Shown here piece after piece: positions 44,022 to 53,100 of a stretch of DNA of 64,000 nt (position 1 is the stretch's first letter; each line of letters starts with the position of its first letter). The notes beneath the pieces are model-generated. The model was not told where the DNA came from, searched no databases, and worked only from the letters and a program-made list of their open reading frames with translations. Source of the stretch: Salipiger pentaromativorans. GTDB lineage: Bacteria > Pseudomonadota > Alphaproteobacteria > Rhodobacterales > Rhodobacteraceae. A program made the translations under genes and the position numbers. The stretch is from contig NZ_JAMDHK010000011.1 in the NCBI RefSeq assembly GCF_024721115.1, forward strand, positions 104,046 through 168,045, read 5' to 3'.

Positions 44022-45677
44022 ATGCAATTCGATGCCGTTCTGATCGAGCCGCGCCGCAAGCAGATGGAAGAGGCGGGTTTCTGGCCGGGCAAGACGCTGC
44101 TCGACTATTTCGAGGCCTGTCTGGCAAGCGAGCCCGATGCCCTAGCCCTGACCAGCTTTGTGGTGGCCAGCGGTGCACGCCGTGACCTGACCTGGGCCGA
44201 GATCGACGCCCTGTCCTGGCGCGCGGCCGAGGGGCTGCGCCACCTCGGGCTGGGCAAGGACGATGTACTGGCCTGCCAGCTTCCCAACAGTTGGGAATTC
44301 ATCGTGCTTTACATCGCCTGCCGCAAGCTGGGGATCGTCTTCAACCCGGTGATGCCGATCTTCCGCGAGCACGAGCTGCTGTTCATGCTGCGGCATGGCG
44401 AGGCCAAGGCCTTTGTCGTGCCCAAACTGTTCCGCGGCTTCGATCACGAGGCGATGGCCGAGGCCATGCGCCCCGACCTGCCCGACCTCGCGCATGTCAT
44501 CGTCGCCGGGGGCGAGGGGGCGAATGCCTTCGATACGCTGCTGCTCGATCCCGAATTCGAGCCGGGACTGGAACTGCACGAGCTGTCGCAGCATCTGCGC
44601 GGCGATGCCAATGACGTCTGCCAGTTGATCTATACCTCGGGCACCACGGGCGAGCCCAAGGGCGTGATGCACACCGCCAACACGATGTATTCCAACCTCG
44701 TGGCCTATGCCGACCGGTTGGGGCTCGGGGCGCAGGACATCGTGCTCATGGCCTCGCCGATGGCCCATCAGACGGGGTTCATGTACGGGTTTCTGATGCC
44801 GGTGATGCTGGGTGCCCGCATGGTCCTGATGGATAGCTGGGACAAGGATCTGGCCGCGCGGCTCATCGCCGAGGAGCGCATCAGCTTTACCATGGCCTCG
44901 ACGCCCTTCCTGATGGATCTCTCCAACGCGGTGGCAGAGACGGGCGCCGACAGCTCCTCGCTGCGGATCTTCCTCTGCGCCGGCACCGCCATCCCCGGCC
45001 CGCTGGTGGAGCGGGGGCAGAGTGTGCTGGGGGCCAAGATCATCTCGGCCTGGGGCATGACGGAAAACGGTGCGGTGACCCTCGTTGCGCCGGAGGATCC
45101 CGACGAGCGTTCGGTGCACACCGACGGCTTCCCGCTGCCGGGAGTCGAGTTGCAGATCCGTGGCGCGGAGGGTGAGCTGCTGGGCCATGGTCAGGAGGGC
45201 GAGCTGTATGTGCGCGCCTGTTCGAATTTCGCGGGCTATCTCAAGCGTCCGCAGTGGAACAACACCGATGCGGAGGGCTGGTTCGACACCGGCGACATCG
45301 CGCGCATGGATGCGCAGGGCTATATCCGGATCTGCGGGCGCTCCAAGGATGTGATCATCCGGGGGGCCGAAAACATCCCCGTGGTCGAGGTCGAGGCGCT
45401 GCTCTACAAACATCCGGCGGTGCATCAGATTGCCATCGTCGCCTATCCCGACGACCGTCTGGGAGAACGGGCCTGCGCGTTTGTGGTGCCGAAGCCGGGG
45501 CAGCGCTTCGATTTCGACGCGATGGTGGCCTTTCTCGATACGCAGCATCTGGCGCGCCAATATTACCCCGAGCGGCTCGAGATCCGCGACAAGCTGCCTG
45601 CGACCGCCTCGGGCAAGATCCAGAAATTCGCGCTGCGCAACGAGCTCAAGGCGGAATACGAGGCGTTGCAGGCATGA
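44022..45677 (+). CDS. aliA: Acyl-CoA ligase, probable cyclohexanecarboxylate-CoA ligase (AliA-like)
   Basis: The 551-residue AMP-forming ligase has the P-loop-like motif YTSGTTGEPKG near 204-214, SAWGMTENGAV near 345, the hinge region GYIRICGRSKDVIIRGAENI, and the catalytic Lys in TASGKIQKF near 532. It activates a carboxylic acid to its CoA ester. The N-terminal pattern (RRKQMEEAGFWPGKTLLDYF) fits the AliA/cyclohexanecarboxylate-CoA ligase group. An aGGAGGA ribosome-binding site precedes the ATG. The next gene overlaps its stop (ATGA). Confidence 0.85.
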   Translation: MQFDAVLIEPRRKQMEEAGFWPGKTLLDYFEACLASEPDALALTSFVVASGARRDLTWAEIDALSWRAAEGLRHLGLGKDDVLACQLPNSWEFIVLYIACRKLGIVFNPVMPIFREHELLFMLRHGEAKAFVVPKLFRGFDHEAMAEAMRPDLPDLAHVIVAGGEGANAFDTLLLDPEFEPGLELHELSQHLRGDANDVCQLIYTSGTTGEPKGVMHTANTMYSNLVAYADRLGLGAQDIVLMASPMAHQTGFMYGFLMPVMLGARMVLMDSWDKDLAARLIAEERISFTMASTPFLMDLSNAVAETGADSSSLRIFLCAGTAIPGPLVERGQSVLGAKIISAWGMTENGAVTLVAPEDPDERSVHTDGFPLPGVELQIRGAEGELLGHGQEGELYVRACSNFAGYLKRPQWNNTDAEGWFDTGDIARMDAQGYIRICGRSKDVIIRGAENIPVVEVEALLYKHPAVHQIAIVAYPDDRLGERACAFVVPKPGQRFDFDAMVAFLDTQHLARQYYPERLEIRDKLPATASGKIQKFALRNELKAEYEALQA

Positions 45678-46444
45678 GCACCGCCTGTCTCGCGACGCCC
45701 CGGGCCGTCGTCACCGGGGCGGGTGGCCCGATGGGGCACGCGGTCGCGCGGCGTCTGCTCGAGGCGGGCGCGCGCGGGGTGGCGCTGACCGACATCTCGG
45801 GCCGCCGGCTGGAGGGGACGGTCGCGGCCCTGCGTGGGCAGTTTCCGAAGGCGCAGATCGTGGCACAGCGTGGCGACGTGACCGATGCCGGTGAGGCCGG
45901 GGACTTTGCCGCGATGGCGCTCGAGGCGCTCGGCGGGATCGACGTTCTGGTGAATACGGTGGGCGGGCTGCGCTCGGACCGGCTTTATACGCCGCTGCTC
46001 GAGATGGACGAGGCGCAGTGGCGGGCGACCTTCGATCTGAACCTCATGGGGGCGTTCCACCTGATCCGCGCCTTCGCGCCGGGCATGCGGGCGCAGGGTG
46101 CCGGGCGGATCGTCAATTTTGCCACCATCGTCTTTGGGGGCGAATATGGCCAGGCCGATTATGCCGCCGCCAAGGCGGCGGTGGCGTCGCTCACCCGCTC
46201 GCTCGCTGCCGAGCTGGCGCCGCATGTCACCGTCAACGCGGTGGCGCCTGGGCTGACCCGCACCTCGGTCACCGAGACCATTCCCGCCGAAGAGGCCGCG
46301 CGCCTGACCGCGCTCGCCTTCAACCGCCGCATGGCCGAGCCCGAGGAGATCGCCGAGGCGGTCGCCTTCTTCGCCAGCGAGCCCGCCCGTTTCGTCACCG
46401 GCGAGATCATGGCGGTCTCGGGCGGCATTCATCCGCATCTCTAG
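45674..46444 (+). CDS. Second SDR-family oxidoreductase of the island
   Basis: The 256-residue SDR has the NAD motif VTGAGGPMGHAVARRL, NTVGG in place of NNAG, and YAAAKAA as the Tyr-Lys pair. The strand that normally holds the catalytic Ser reads NFATIVFGG: the aligned position is Thr (or Ala, depending on a 1-residue gap), so activity may be changed. It overlaps the aliA-like stop by 4 bp and is followed by the fused hydratase/dehydrogenase gene. It may oxidise a hydroxyacyl-CoA other than the BadH substrate, for example a substituted or trans isomer. Confidence 0.85.
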   Translation: MSTACLATPRAVVTGAGGPMGHAVARRLLEAGARGVALTDISGRRLEGTVAALRGQFPKAQIVAQRGDVTDAGEAGDFAAMALEALGGIDVLVNTVGGLRSDRLYTPLLEMDEAQWRATFDLNLMGAFHLIRAFAPGMRAQGAGRIVNFATIVFGGEYGQADYAAAKAAVASLTRSLAAELAPHVTVNAVAPGLTRTSVTETIPAEEAARLTALAFNRRMAEPEEIAEAVAFFASEPARFVTGEIMAVSGGIHPHL

Positions 46445-46453
46445 AGGCTCCTC

Positions 46454-48511
46454 ATGTCCGATCCGGTTCGTTTTTCTCTCGAGGGTACGGTGGCGCGGAT
46501 CGTCATCGACAACCCGCCGGTCAATGTGCTGTCGCAAGCGGTGCGCAGGGGGCTGATGGCGGCATTCGACGCCGCCGAGACCTCGGGTGCCAAGCGGGTG
46601 GTGCTGAGCGGGGCAGAGCGCGCCTTTGTGGCCGGGTCCGACACGCGGGAGTTCGATCTCCCGCCGCAGCCGCCCTATCTGCCCGATATCTTCGCCCGGA
46701 TCGAGGCGTTCCCGCTGCCCGTCGTCGCCGCGATCAATGGCGCGGCGCTGGGGGGCGGGCTGGAACTGGCGCTGGTCTGCGCCGCGAGGGTGGCGGTGCC
46801 CGGCGCGCAGTTGGGGATGCCCGAGGTGACGCTGGGCGTGGTGCCGGGGGCCGGCGGCACGCAGCGGTTGCCACGGCTGATCGGCTTTGGCGCGGCGCTG
46901 TCGCTGATCTCGGAGGGCCGGGTGATCGGCGCCACCGAGGCGCGGGAGCTGGGATTGGTCGATCTCCTTGCGGCGGATGCCGCAGACGAGGCGGCGCGGC
47001 TTGTCCTGCCGGACCGAGCCGCGACCGGGGCGATGCCTGCTCCGCCGCGCGATGCCGATGCGGTCGAGACCGCCCGTACCCGTGCGGCGCGGCGCGCCCG
47101 CGACCAGATCGCGCCGCAAAAGGCCATCGACCTGGTCGATGCGGCGACGCGCCTGCCCCTGAAGGAGGGGTTGGCGCTGGAGCGCGAGACCTTTCTCACC
47201 CTCAAGACCTCCGATCAGGCGGCGGCGCTGCGGCATGTGTTCTTTGCCGAGCGCGCGGCGATGGCGCGGGGCCGCAAGGGCGGCGCGGCCATCGAGACCG
47301 CCGTCGTGGTGGGCGGGGGCACGATGGGAAGTGCCATTTCCTATGCATTGGCGCAGGGCGGAACGACCGTCGCGCTGGTGGAAACCGATACGGCTGCGGT
47401 CGAGCGCGCGCGAACAGTGATCGCGGGGCTCTATGCCGAGGCCGTGGCGCGCGGCAAGCTCTCCTCTGGCGCGGCAGATGCCGCGTTAGCCGCGCGCCAT
47501 TCTTTTCATGTGGGCTATGACGACCTGCCGCCGGCGCAGATTGCCATCGAGGCGGTGGTCGAGGATCTGACGGTCAAGCGGCAGGTCTTTGCCGCGCTCG
47601 ACGCGGCGCTGCCGCCGGACACGATCCTGGCCACCAACACCTCCTATCTCGACCCGAACGCCATTGCCGAGGGGCTGCGCAACCCCGAGCGGTTTCTCGG
47701 CCTGCATTTCTTCTCGCCGGCGCATGTGATGAAGCTGGTCGAGGTGATCCGTGCCGGCGAGACGTCGCCGGAAACCCTGGCCACCGTGCTGCGGCTCGCA
47801 GGGCGGCTTCGCAAGATCCCGGTGCTGGCGGGGGTCTGCGACGGGTTCATCGGCAACCGCATCCTCACCGGCTACCGCCAGATCTGCGATGTGATGCTGC
47901 TCGAGGGCTGTCTGCCTGCGCAGGTCGATGCGGCGATGCGCGATTTCGGCATGGCGATGGGCCCATACGAGGTGCAGGACCTTTCCGGACTCGACATTGC
48001 CCATGCCAACCGCAAGCGGCTGGGCTGGGCAGAGCGGACGGATCTCCGCTATGTGCCCATCGCCGACCGGATCGTCGAGGAGACCGGCCGCCTCGGGCGC
48101 AAGACCGGTGCCGGCTGGTACGACTATGCCGGGGGCGAGGCGCAGCGCGCGCCGTTGATCGAGGCGATGGTCATCGAGGCGAGCGCGCGTGCCGGCCTGA
48201 CGCGGCGCGCTTTCACGGATGCGGAGATTGCCGAGCGTGCCAGCGCCGCAATGATCGTGGAAGGGCTGCGCATTCTCGAGGAAGGGATCGCCGCAGACGC
48301 CGCAGACATCGACCTTGTGATGGTGCATGGCTATGGCTTTCCGCGCTGGCGGGGCGGGCCGATGCATCTGGCCGAACGCACTGGCCTGCCGGAGATCCTG
48401 GCCCGGATTGCGGGCTATGCCGCCGCCGACCCGCTGTCCTGGTCGGTGCCCGGAAATCTGCGCCGGGCGGTTGCCGGGGGGCAGGGGCTGGAGGCAGTGA
48501 GGACAGACTGA
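46454..48511 (+). CDS. Fused enoyl-CoA hydratase / 3-hydroxyacyl-CoA dehydrogenase (FadJ/PimF-like)
   Basis: The 685-residue bifunctional beta-oxidation protein has a crotonase domain (about 1-190: NGAALGGGLELALVC, LGMPEVTLGVVPGAGGTQRL), a linker, an NAD-binding domain (AVVVGGGTMGSAISYALAQG near 285) and two C-terminal 3HCDH domains (LHFFSPAHVMKLVEVIRAGE, GFIGNRILTGYRQ). In R. palustris PimF does this step on pimeloyl-CoA; the same use here is inferred. It is 9 bp downstream of the SDR gene. No thiolase gene follows. Confidence 0.9.
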   Translation: MSDPVRFSLEGTVARIVIDNPPVNVLSQAVRRGLMAAFDAAETSGAKRVVLSGAERAFVAGSDTREFDLPPQPPYLPDIFARIEAFPLPVVAAINGAALGGGLELALVCAARVAVPGAQLGMPEVTLGVVPGAGGTQRLPRLIGFGAALSLISEGRVIGATEARELGLVDLLAADAADEAARLVLPDRAATGAMPAPPRDADAVETARTRAARRARDQIAPQKAIDLVDAATRLPLKEGLALERETFLTLKTSDQAAALRHVFFAERAAMARGRKGGAAIETAVVVGGGTMGSAISYALAQGGTTVALVETDTAAVERARTVIAGLYAEAVARGKLSSGAADAALAARHSFHVGYDDLPPAQIAIEAVVEDLTVKRQVFAALDAALPPDTILATNTSYLDPNAIAEGLRNPERFLGLHFFSPAHVMKLVEVIRAGETSPETLATVLRLAGRLRKIPVLAGVCDGFIGNRILTGYRQICDVMLLEGCLPAQVDAAMRDFGMAMGPYEVQDLSGLDIAHANRKRLGWAERTDLRYVPIADRIVEETGRLGRKTGAGWYDYAGGEAQRAPLIEAMVIEASARAGLTRRAFTDAEIAERASAAMIVEGLRILEEGIAADAADIDLVMVHGYGFPRWRGGPMHLAERTGLPEILARIAGYAAADPLSWSVPGNLRRAVAGGQGLEAVRTD

Positions 48512-48640
48512 TGACCGGGCGCCGCGTCCCGGTCGCGGATGTCGGGCGGGACCGCTGGCATTCGCGCCAAGCCGGCGTCAGAATAGGCGGGCTGCCCCGC
48601 GTCGAGGGCGGCGGCGGTTCGAGGCGACGCGAGGGAACCC

Positions 48641-49081
48641 ATGGACGAGTATTTCGAGTGCACACGGCGGGTCGGCTTCGGCGACTGCGACCCGGCACAG
48701 ATCGCCTATACCGGGCGCATCGCCAATTTTGCGCTCGATGCGCTGGATGCGTTCTGGGAGGATCTTCTGGGCGGCGAGGGCTGGTTTCAGATGAATGCCG
48801 AGGGCGGTTACGGGCTGCCCTTCGTGCGCATCGAATACGATTTCAAAAGCCCGATCGTTCCGGGGGCTCCGCTGTTCCTTCAGGTCTGGCCGGTTCGGCT
48901 GGGGACAAGCTCGGTGACCATGGCGGTGCGCGGCGTGCATCGCGGGGCGGTGTGTTTCGAGGCGCAATTCGTCTCGGTCTTCACCGACCGGGCGAGCTTT
49001 GCCAAGATCGCGGCGCCGGATCATGTCCGCGCCGCGCTGCTGCGGAGCTATCCGGCCATCGCCGACGCGGTGTCTCCCTAA
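48641..49081 (+). CDS. 4-Hydroxybenzoyl-CoA thioesterase-like hotdog protein
   Basis: The 146-residue single-hotdog protein carries RVGFGDCDPAQIAYTGRI, very close to the active-site strand of Pseudomonas 4-hydroxybenzoyl-CoA thioesterase with its Asp in place (GDCDPA), and FVRIEYDFKSPIVPGAPL. It would hydrolyse aromatic or alicyclic acyl-CoA esters and release trapped CoA. GAGGG 6 nt before the ATG supports the start. It is separated from the fused beta-oxidation gene by 129 bp with no gene in it, and is the last gene of the island. Confidence 0.85.
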   Translation: MDEYFECTRRVGFGDCDPAQIAYTGRIANFALDALDAFWEDLLGGEGWFQMNAEGGYGLPFVRIEYDFKSPIVPGAPLFLQVWPVRLGTSSVTMAVRGVHRGAVCFEAQFVSVFTDRASFAKIAAPDHVRAALLRSYPAIADAVSP

Positions 49082-49103
49082 CGGGCAGGGCCGTGCCGGC
49101 GTA

Positions 49104-49859
49104 TCATTCGAAACAGGCGGCCCGGCCGTCGCGGGCGATGGTGGCGGCGCCATCGCGGATCTGGGCCGCGCGGCGCTGCACAAAACCCGACGGGCGCGAG
49201 GCCGAGCGTCCCTTGGGGTCGGGCAGGATCGCCGCCAGGCGTGCGGCCTGTGTCGCCGAGAGCGCCTCGGGGCCGACACCGAAATAGTGCCGCGCGGCGG
49301 CTTCCACGCCAAAGACGCCCTCGTCGAATTCGGCGATGTTGAGATAGACCTCGAGGATGCGTCGTTTCGACCAGAGCGCCTCGACCGCCGGGGTGATCAG
49401 CGCCTCCAGCGCCTTGCGGATCCAGCTGCGTCCCTGCCAGAGATAGACGTTCTTGACGACCTGCTGGCTGATCGTCGAGGCGCCGCGATTGCCGCCCTCG
49501 GCGATGGCGGCGCGGATCGCGCGCATGTCGAACCCCCAATGGGTGCAGAAATTGGCATCCTCGGCGGCCACGACCGAGCGCAGCATGACCGGCGCGATCC
49601 CGGCGGCATCGACCCAGTGCTGATCCACCCGCTGACCCAGCCGCTGACCTTCGGACCACATGGTCCAGGTGGTGGGCGGGTTCAGGACCTTGTAGGTCAG
49701 CACGCAGAAGAGCAGCACCGCCACCGCCGCGAGGGTCAGCCGCAGTGCCTGCCGCGTCAGCCAGCGCATCGGCCGGAACCGCCGGCGCGGTGCCGCGACC
49801 GCCTCGCGCAGCTCCTTGGTCTTTGCCGGTTTCTTCGATGTTTTTGCTGCCCGCGCCAT
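49104..49859 (-). CDS. mtgA: Monofunctional peptidoglycan glycosyltransferase
   Basis: MtgA polymerises lipid II into glycan strands. The 251-residue protein has a basic N-terminus, one membrane segment (LTLAAVAVLLFCVLTYKVL) and a GT51 domain with the catalytic Glu in AAEDANFCTHWGFD near 98, then GGNRGASTISQQVVKNVYLW and KRRILEVYLNIAEFDEGVFG. No transpeptidase domain is present. ATG 49859 gives normal family length. It is convergent with the thioesterase gene. Confidence 0.94.
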   Translation of the reverse strand: MARAAKTSKKPAKTKELREAVAAPRRRFRPMRWLTRQALRLTLAAVAVLLFCVLTYKVLNPPTTWTMWSEGQRLGQRVDQHWVDAAGIAPVMLRSVVAAEDANFCTHWGFDMRAIRAAIAEGGNRGASTISQQVVKNVYLWQGRSWIRKALEALITPAVEALWSKRRILEVYLNIAEFDEGVFGVEAAARHYFGVGPEALSATQAARLAAILPDPKGRSASRPSGFVQRRAAQIRDGAATIARDGRAACFE

Positions 49860-50125
49860 GGCACCAGACTTACACAGCGCAATCGCCGGGGGAAAGCGTT
49901 CGACATGCACAAGGCCCGGTTCGCCTGCGCGCGCCGGGCCTTGGCCGCCCCTGTGGAACGGGACGTTCCTCAGCACTTGCAACCGAACTCCACGTCTCGT
50001 TCGTACCAGACATTTTCGGAACAATTCCTTTATCGCCGCCAAATCGGGTCGTACCGCGCGCAGAATGTGGCGTGTTCATGATTTCTTGACCTTAACGTCA
50101 GCTTTGCCGCCGCGCCAAAAGCAAA
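49860..50125. other. Intergenic region between mtgA and the gltB terminator
   Basis: About 266 bp upstream of mtgA and downstream of gltB. Open frames on both strands lack ribosome-binding sites and family similarity. The mtgA promoter is expected here, but no convincing -35/-10 pair stood out. Confidence 0.4.
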
Positions 50126-50149
50126 ACGCCCGGAGGAAGCTCCGGGCGT
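50126..50149 (-). terminator. Rho-independent terminator of gltB
   Basis: ACGCCCGGAG and CTCCGGGCGT form a 10-bp stem with a GAAG loop on the plus strand; on the minus strand, the gltB direction, the stem is followed by TTTGCTTTTGG. It lies 22 bp past the gltB stop. Confidence 0.8.
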
Positions 50150-50171
50150 TCGCGTCCGTCGGGGACGGATC

Positions 50172-53100
50172 TTATTCGGCGGGCATCGCCAGGCTGGTGT
50201 CGATCCCAAGGGAATGCGGGAGCTTGTCCAGCATTTCCTTCGGGCAAACCTGCAGGAAGTGGACCTTCTCCAGCTCCCAGTGTTGCAGGATGTCCTGACC
50301 CTTGCGGCTCTTGGTCTCGGCCACATGGCGTTCGATCAGCTCCTTGAGCTCCGCTTCCCAGGCCTCGACGGTCACCGGGCAGGTCACCAGGCTTTCCATA
50401 TTCATCATGTCCGCCGCTTCGCCCTTGGGGTCGTAGAGATAGGCCATGCCACCGGTCATGCCGGCGCCGAAGTTCGCGCCGATCGGGCCGAGGATCACCG
50501 CCACGCCGCCGGTCATGTATTCGCAGCCGTTCGAGCCGCAGCCCTCGACCACCACCTTGGCGCCCGAGTTCCGCACCGCAAAGCGCTCGCCCGCGCGGCC
50601 TGCGGCGAAGAGATAGCCATCGGTCGCGCCGTAAAGCACGGTGTTGCCGATGATCGTGTTCGCCTCGGCCTTGAGCGGCGACATCATCGGCGGACGGACC
50701 ACGATCATCCCGCCCGAGAGCCCCTTGCCGACATAGTCGTTGGCATCGCCCGAGACCTCGATCTTCAGGCCCGGCGCCGCGAAGGCCCCCAGCGACTGGC
50801 CGGCGGAGCCGGTCAGCTTCACATGCAGGTGGTCGGGCTGGAGCGCGTTGCGCATGCCGAATTTCGACACGATATGCGACGAGGTCCGCGTGCCCACCGT
50901 CCGGTGCGTGTTCTGCACCGCGTAGGAAAGCTGCATCTTCTCGCCGTCCTCGAGGAAGCGGTGGCCGTCGCGCACGATTTCCGCATCGAGCGTATCGGGC
51001 ACCGCGTTGCGGTCCTTGTTGCGGTCATAGACGATGTCGTCGGCCCCATCCACGCGGATCAGCAGCGGGTTGAGGTCGAGATCGTCGAGATGCTCGGCGC
51101 CCCGGCTGACCTGACGCAGCAGGTCGGCGCGGCCGATCACGTCGTTCAGGCTGCGCGCGCCGATGGAGGCGAGGATCTCGCGCACCTCGGTGGCGTAGAA
51201 GGTGATGAGATTCACCACCTTGTCGGCATTGCCGGTGAACTTGGCGCGCAGGCTTTCGTCCTGGGTGCAGACGCCCACCGGGCAGGTGTTCGACTGGCAC
51301 TGACGCACCATGATGCAGCCCATGGCGATCAGCGCGGCAGTGCCGATGCCGAACTCCTCGGCGCCCATCATGGCGGCCATGACGATGTCGCGCCCGGTCC
51401 GCAGACCGCCATCGGTGCGCAGCGTCACCCGGTCGCGCAGCTTGTTCATCGCCAGAACCTGATGCGCCTCGGTCAGCCCCATCTCCCAGGGCAGGCCGGC
51501 GTATTTGATCGAGGTCGAGGGCGAGGCCCCGGTGCCGCCGTTATGGCCCGAGATCAGGATCACGTCGGCCTTGGCCTTGGCCACGCCCGCCGCGATGGTG
51601 CCGACGCCCGAGGACGCCACCAGCTTCACCGTCACCTTGCAGCGCGGGTTGATCTGCTTGAGGTCGTAGATGAGCTGGGCCAGATCCTCGATCGAGTAGA
51701 TATCGTGGTGCGGCGGCGGCGAGATCAGCGTCACGCCCTTGGTCGAGTGCCGCAGACGCGCGATCAGATCGGTCACCTTCATGCCGGGAAGCTGGCCACC
51801 CTCGCCGGGCTTGGCGCCCTGGGCCACCTTGATCTCAAGCTCTTCGCAGTGGTTGAGGTATTCGGCGGTCACGCCGAAACGCCCCGAAGCCACCTGCTTG
51901 ATCTTGGCCGACGGGTTGTCGCCATTGGGCTCGGGCACGAAATGTGCCGGATCCTCGCCACCCTCGCCGCTGTCGGACTTGGCGCCGATGCGGTTCATCG
52001 CGACGTTCAGCGTCTTGTGCGCCTCGGGCGACAGCGCGCCCAGCGACATGCCCGGCGTGACAAAGCGCTTGCGGATCGAGGTGATGCTTTCCACCTCCTC
52101 GATGGGGATGGCCTTGCCGATGGGCTTGATGTCGAGCAGGTCGCGCAGATGGATCGGCGGGTTCGCCCGCATCGCCTTGGAATAGGTCTTCCACAGCTCG
52201 TAGCTGGCCTTGTTGCAGGCCGCTTGCAGCAGGTGCATCGTCTGCGCGCCCCAGGCATGGGTCTCGCCCGATTTCCGCGCCTTGTAGAAGCCGCCGATGG
52301 GCAGCACGTCGCGCCCGCCGCCAAAGCCCAGCTTGTGGATCTCTTCCGTCTTCTGCTGGATGCCATGCACACCGATCCCCGAGATCCGGCTGAGCATGCC
52401 GGGGAAATACTCGGCCACCATGGCCCGGCTGAGGCCCACCGCCTCGAAGTTCAGGCCGCCGCGATAGGAGGAGATCACCGAGATGCCCATCTTGGACATG
52501 ATCTTGAGCAGACCCTGGTCGATGGCCTCGCGATAGCGCGCCACGTTCTCGGTCAGCGAGCCGTCGAGCAGGCCGCGCTCGATGCGGTCCGCAAGGCTGT
52601 CCTCGGCGAGATAGGGGTTCACGATGGTTGCGCCGCAGCCCACCAGCACCGCGAAATAATGCGGGTCGATGCATTCGGCCGAGCGCACGCCCAGCGAACA
52701 GAAGGTCCGCAGGCCCTTCTTGGTCAGCCAGCTATGCACGGCGGAGGTGGCCAGGATCATCGGCATCGCCACCTTGTCCTCGGACTGGTGCTGATCGGTC
52801 AGCACCAGATGGCCGCCGCCCGAGCGCACCGCGTCCTCGGCTTCGGCGCGGATCCGGTTCAGCCCCTCGCGCAACGCGCCCTCGCCGCCATCGGCGGGGA
52901 AGGTGCAGTCGATTTCGACCAGACCGGCATTGAAATGCGTGATCAGCTCCGCGAACTGGGCATTGCCGACAAAGGGGCTGTCCAGCACCAGGATCTCGGT
53001 CTGTGCCGAGCTTTCGTCGAGCACGTTCTTGAGATTGCCGAAGCGCGTCTTCAGCGACATCACCCGGAACTCCCGCAGCGAGTCGATCGGCGGGTTGGTC

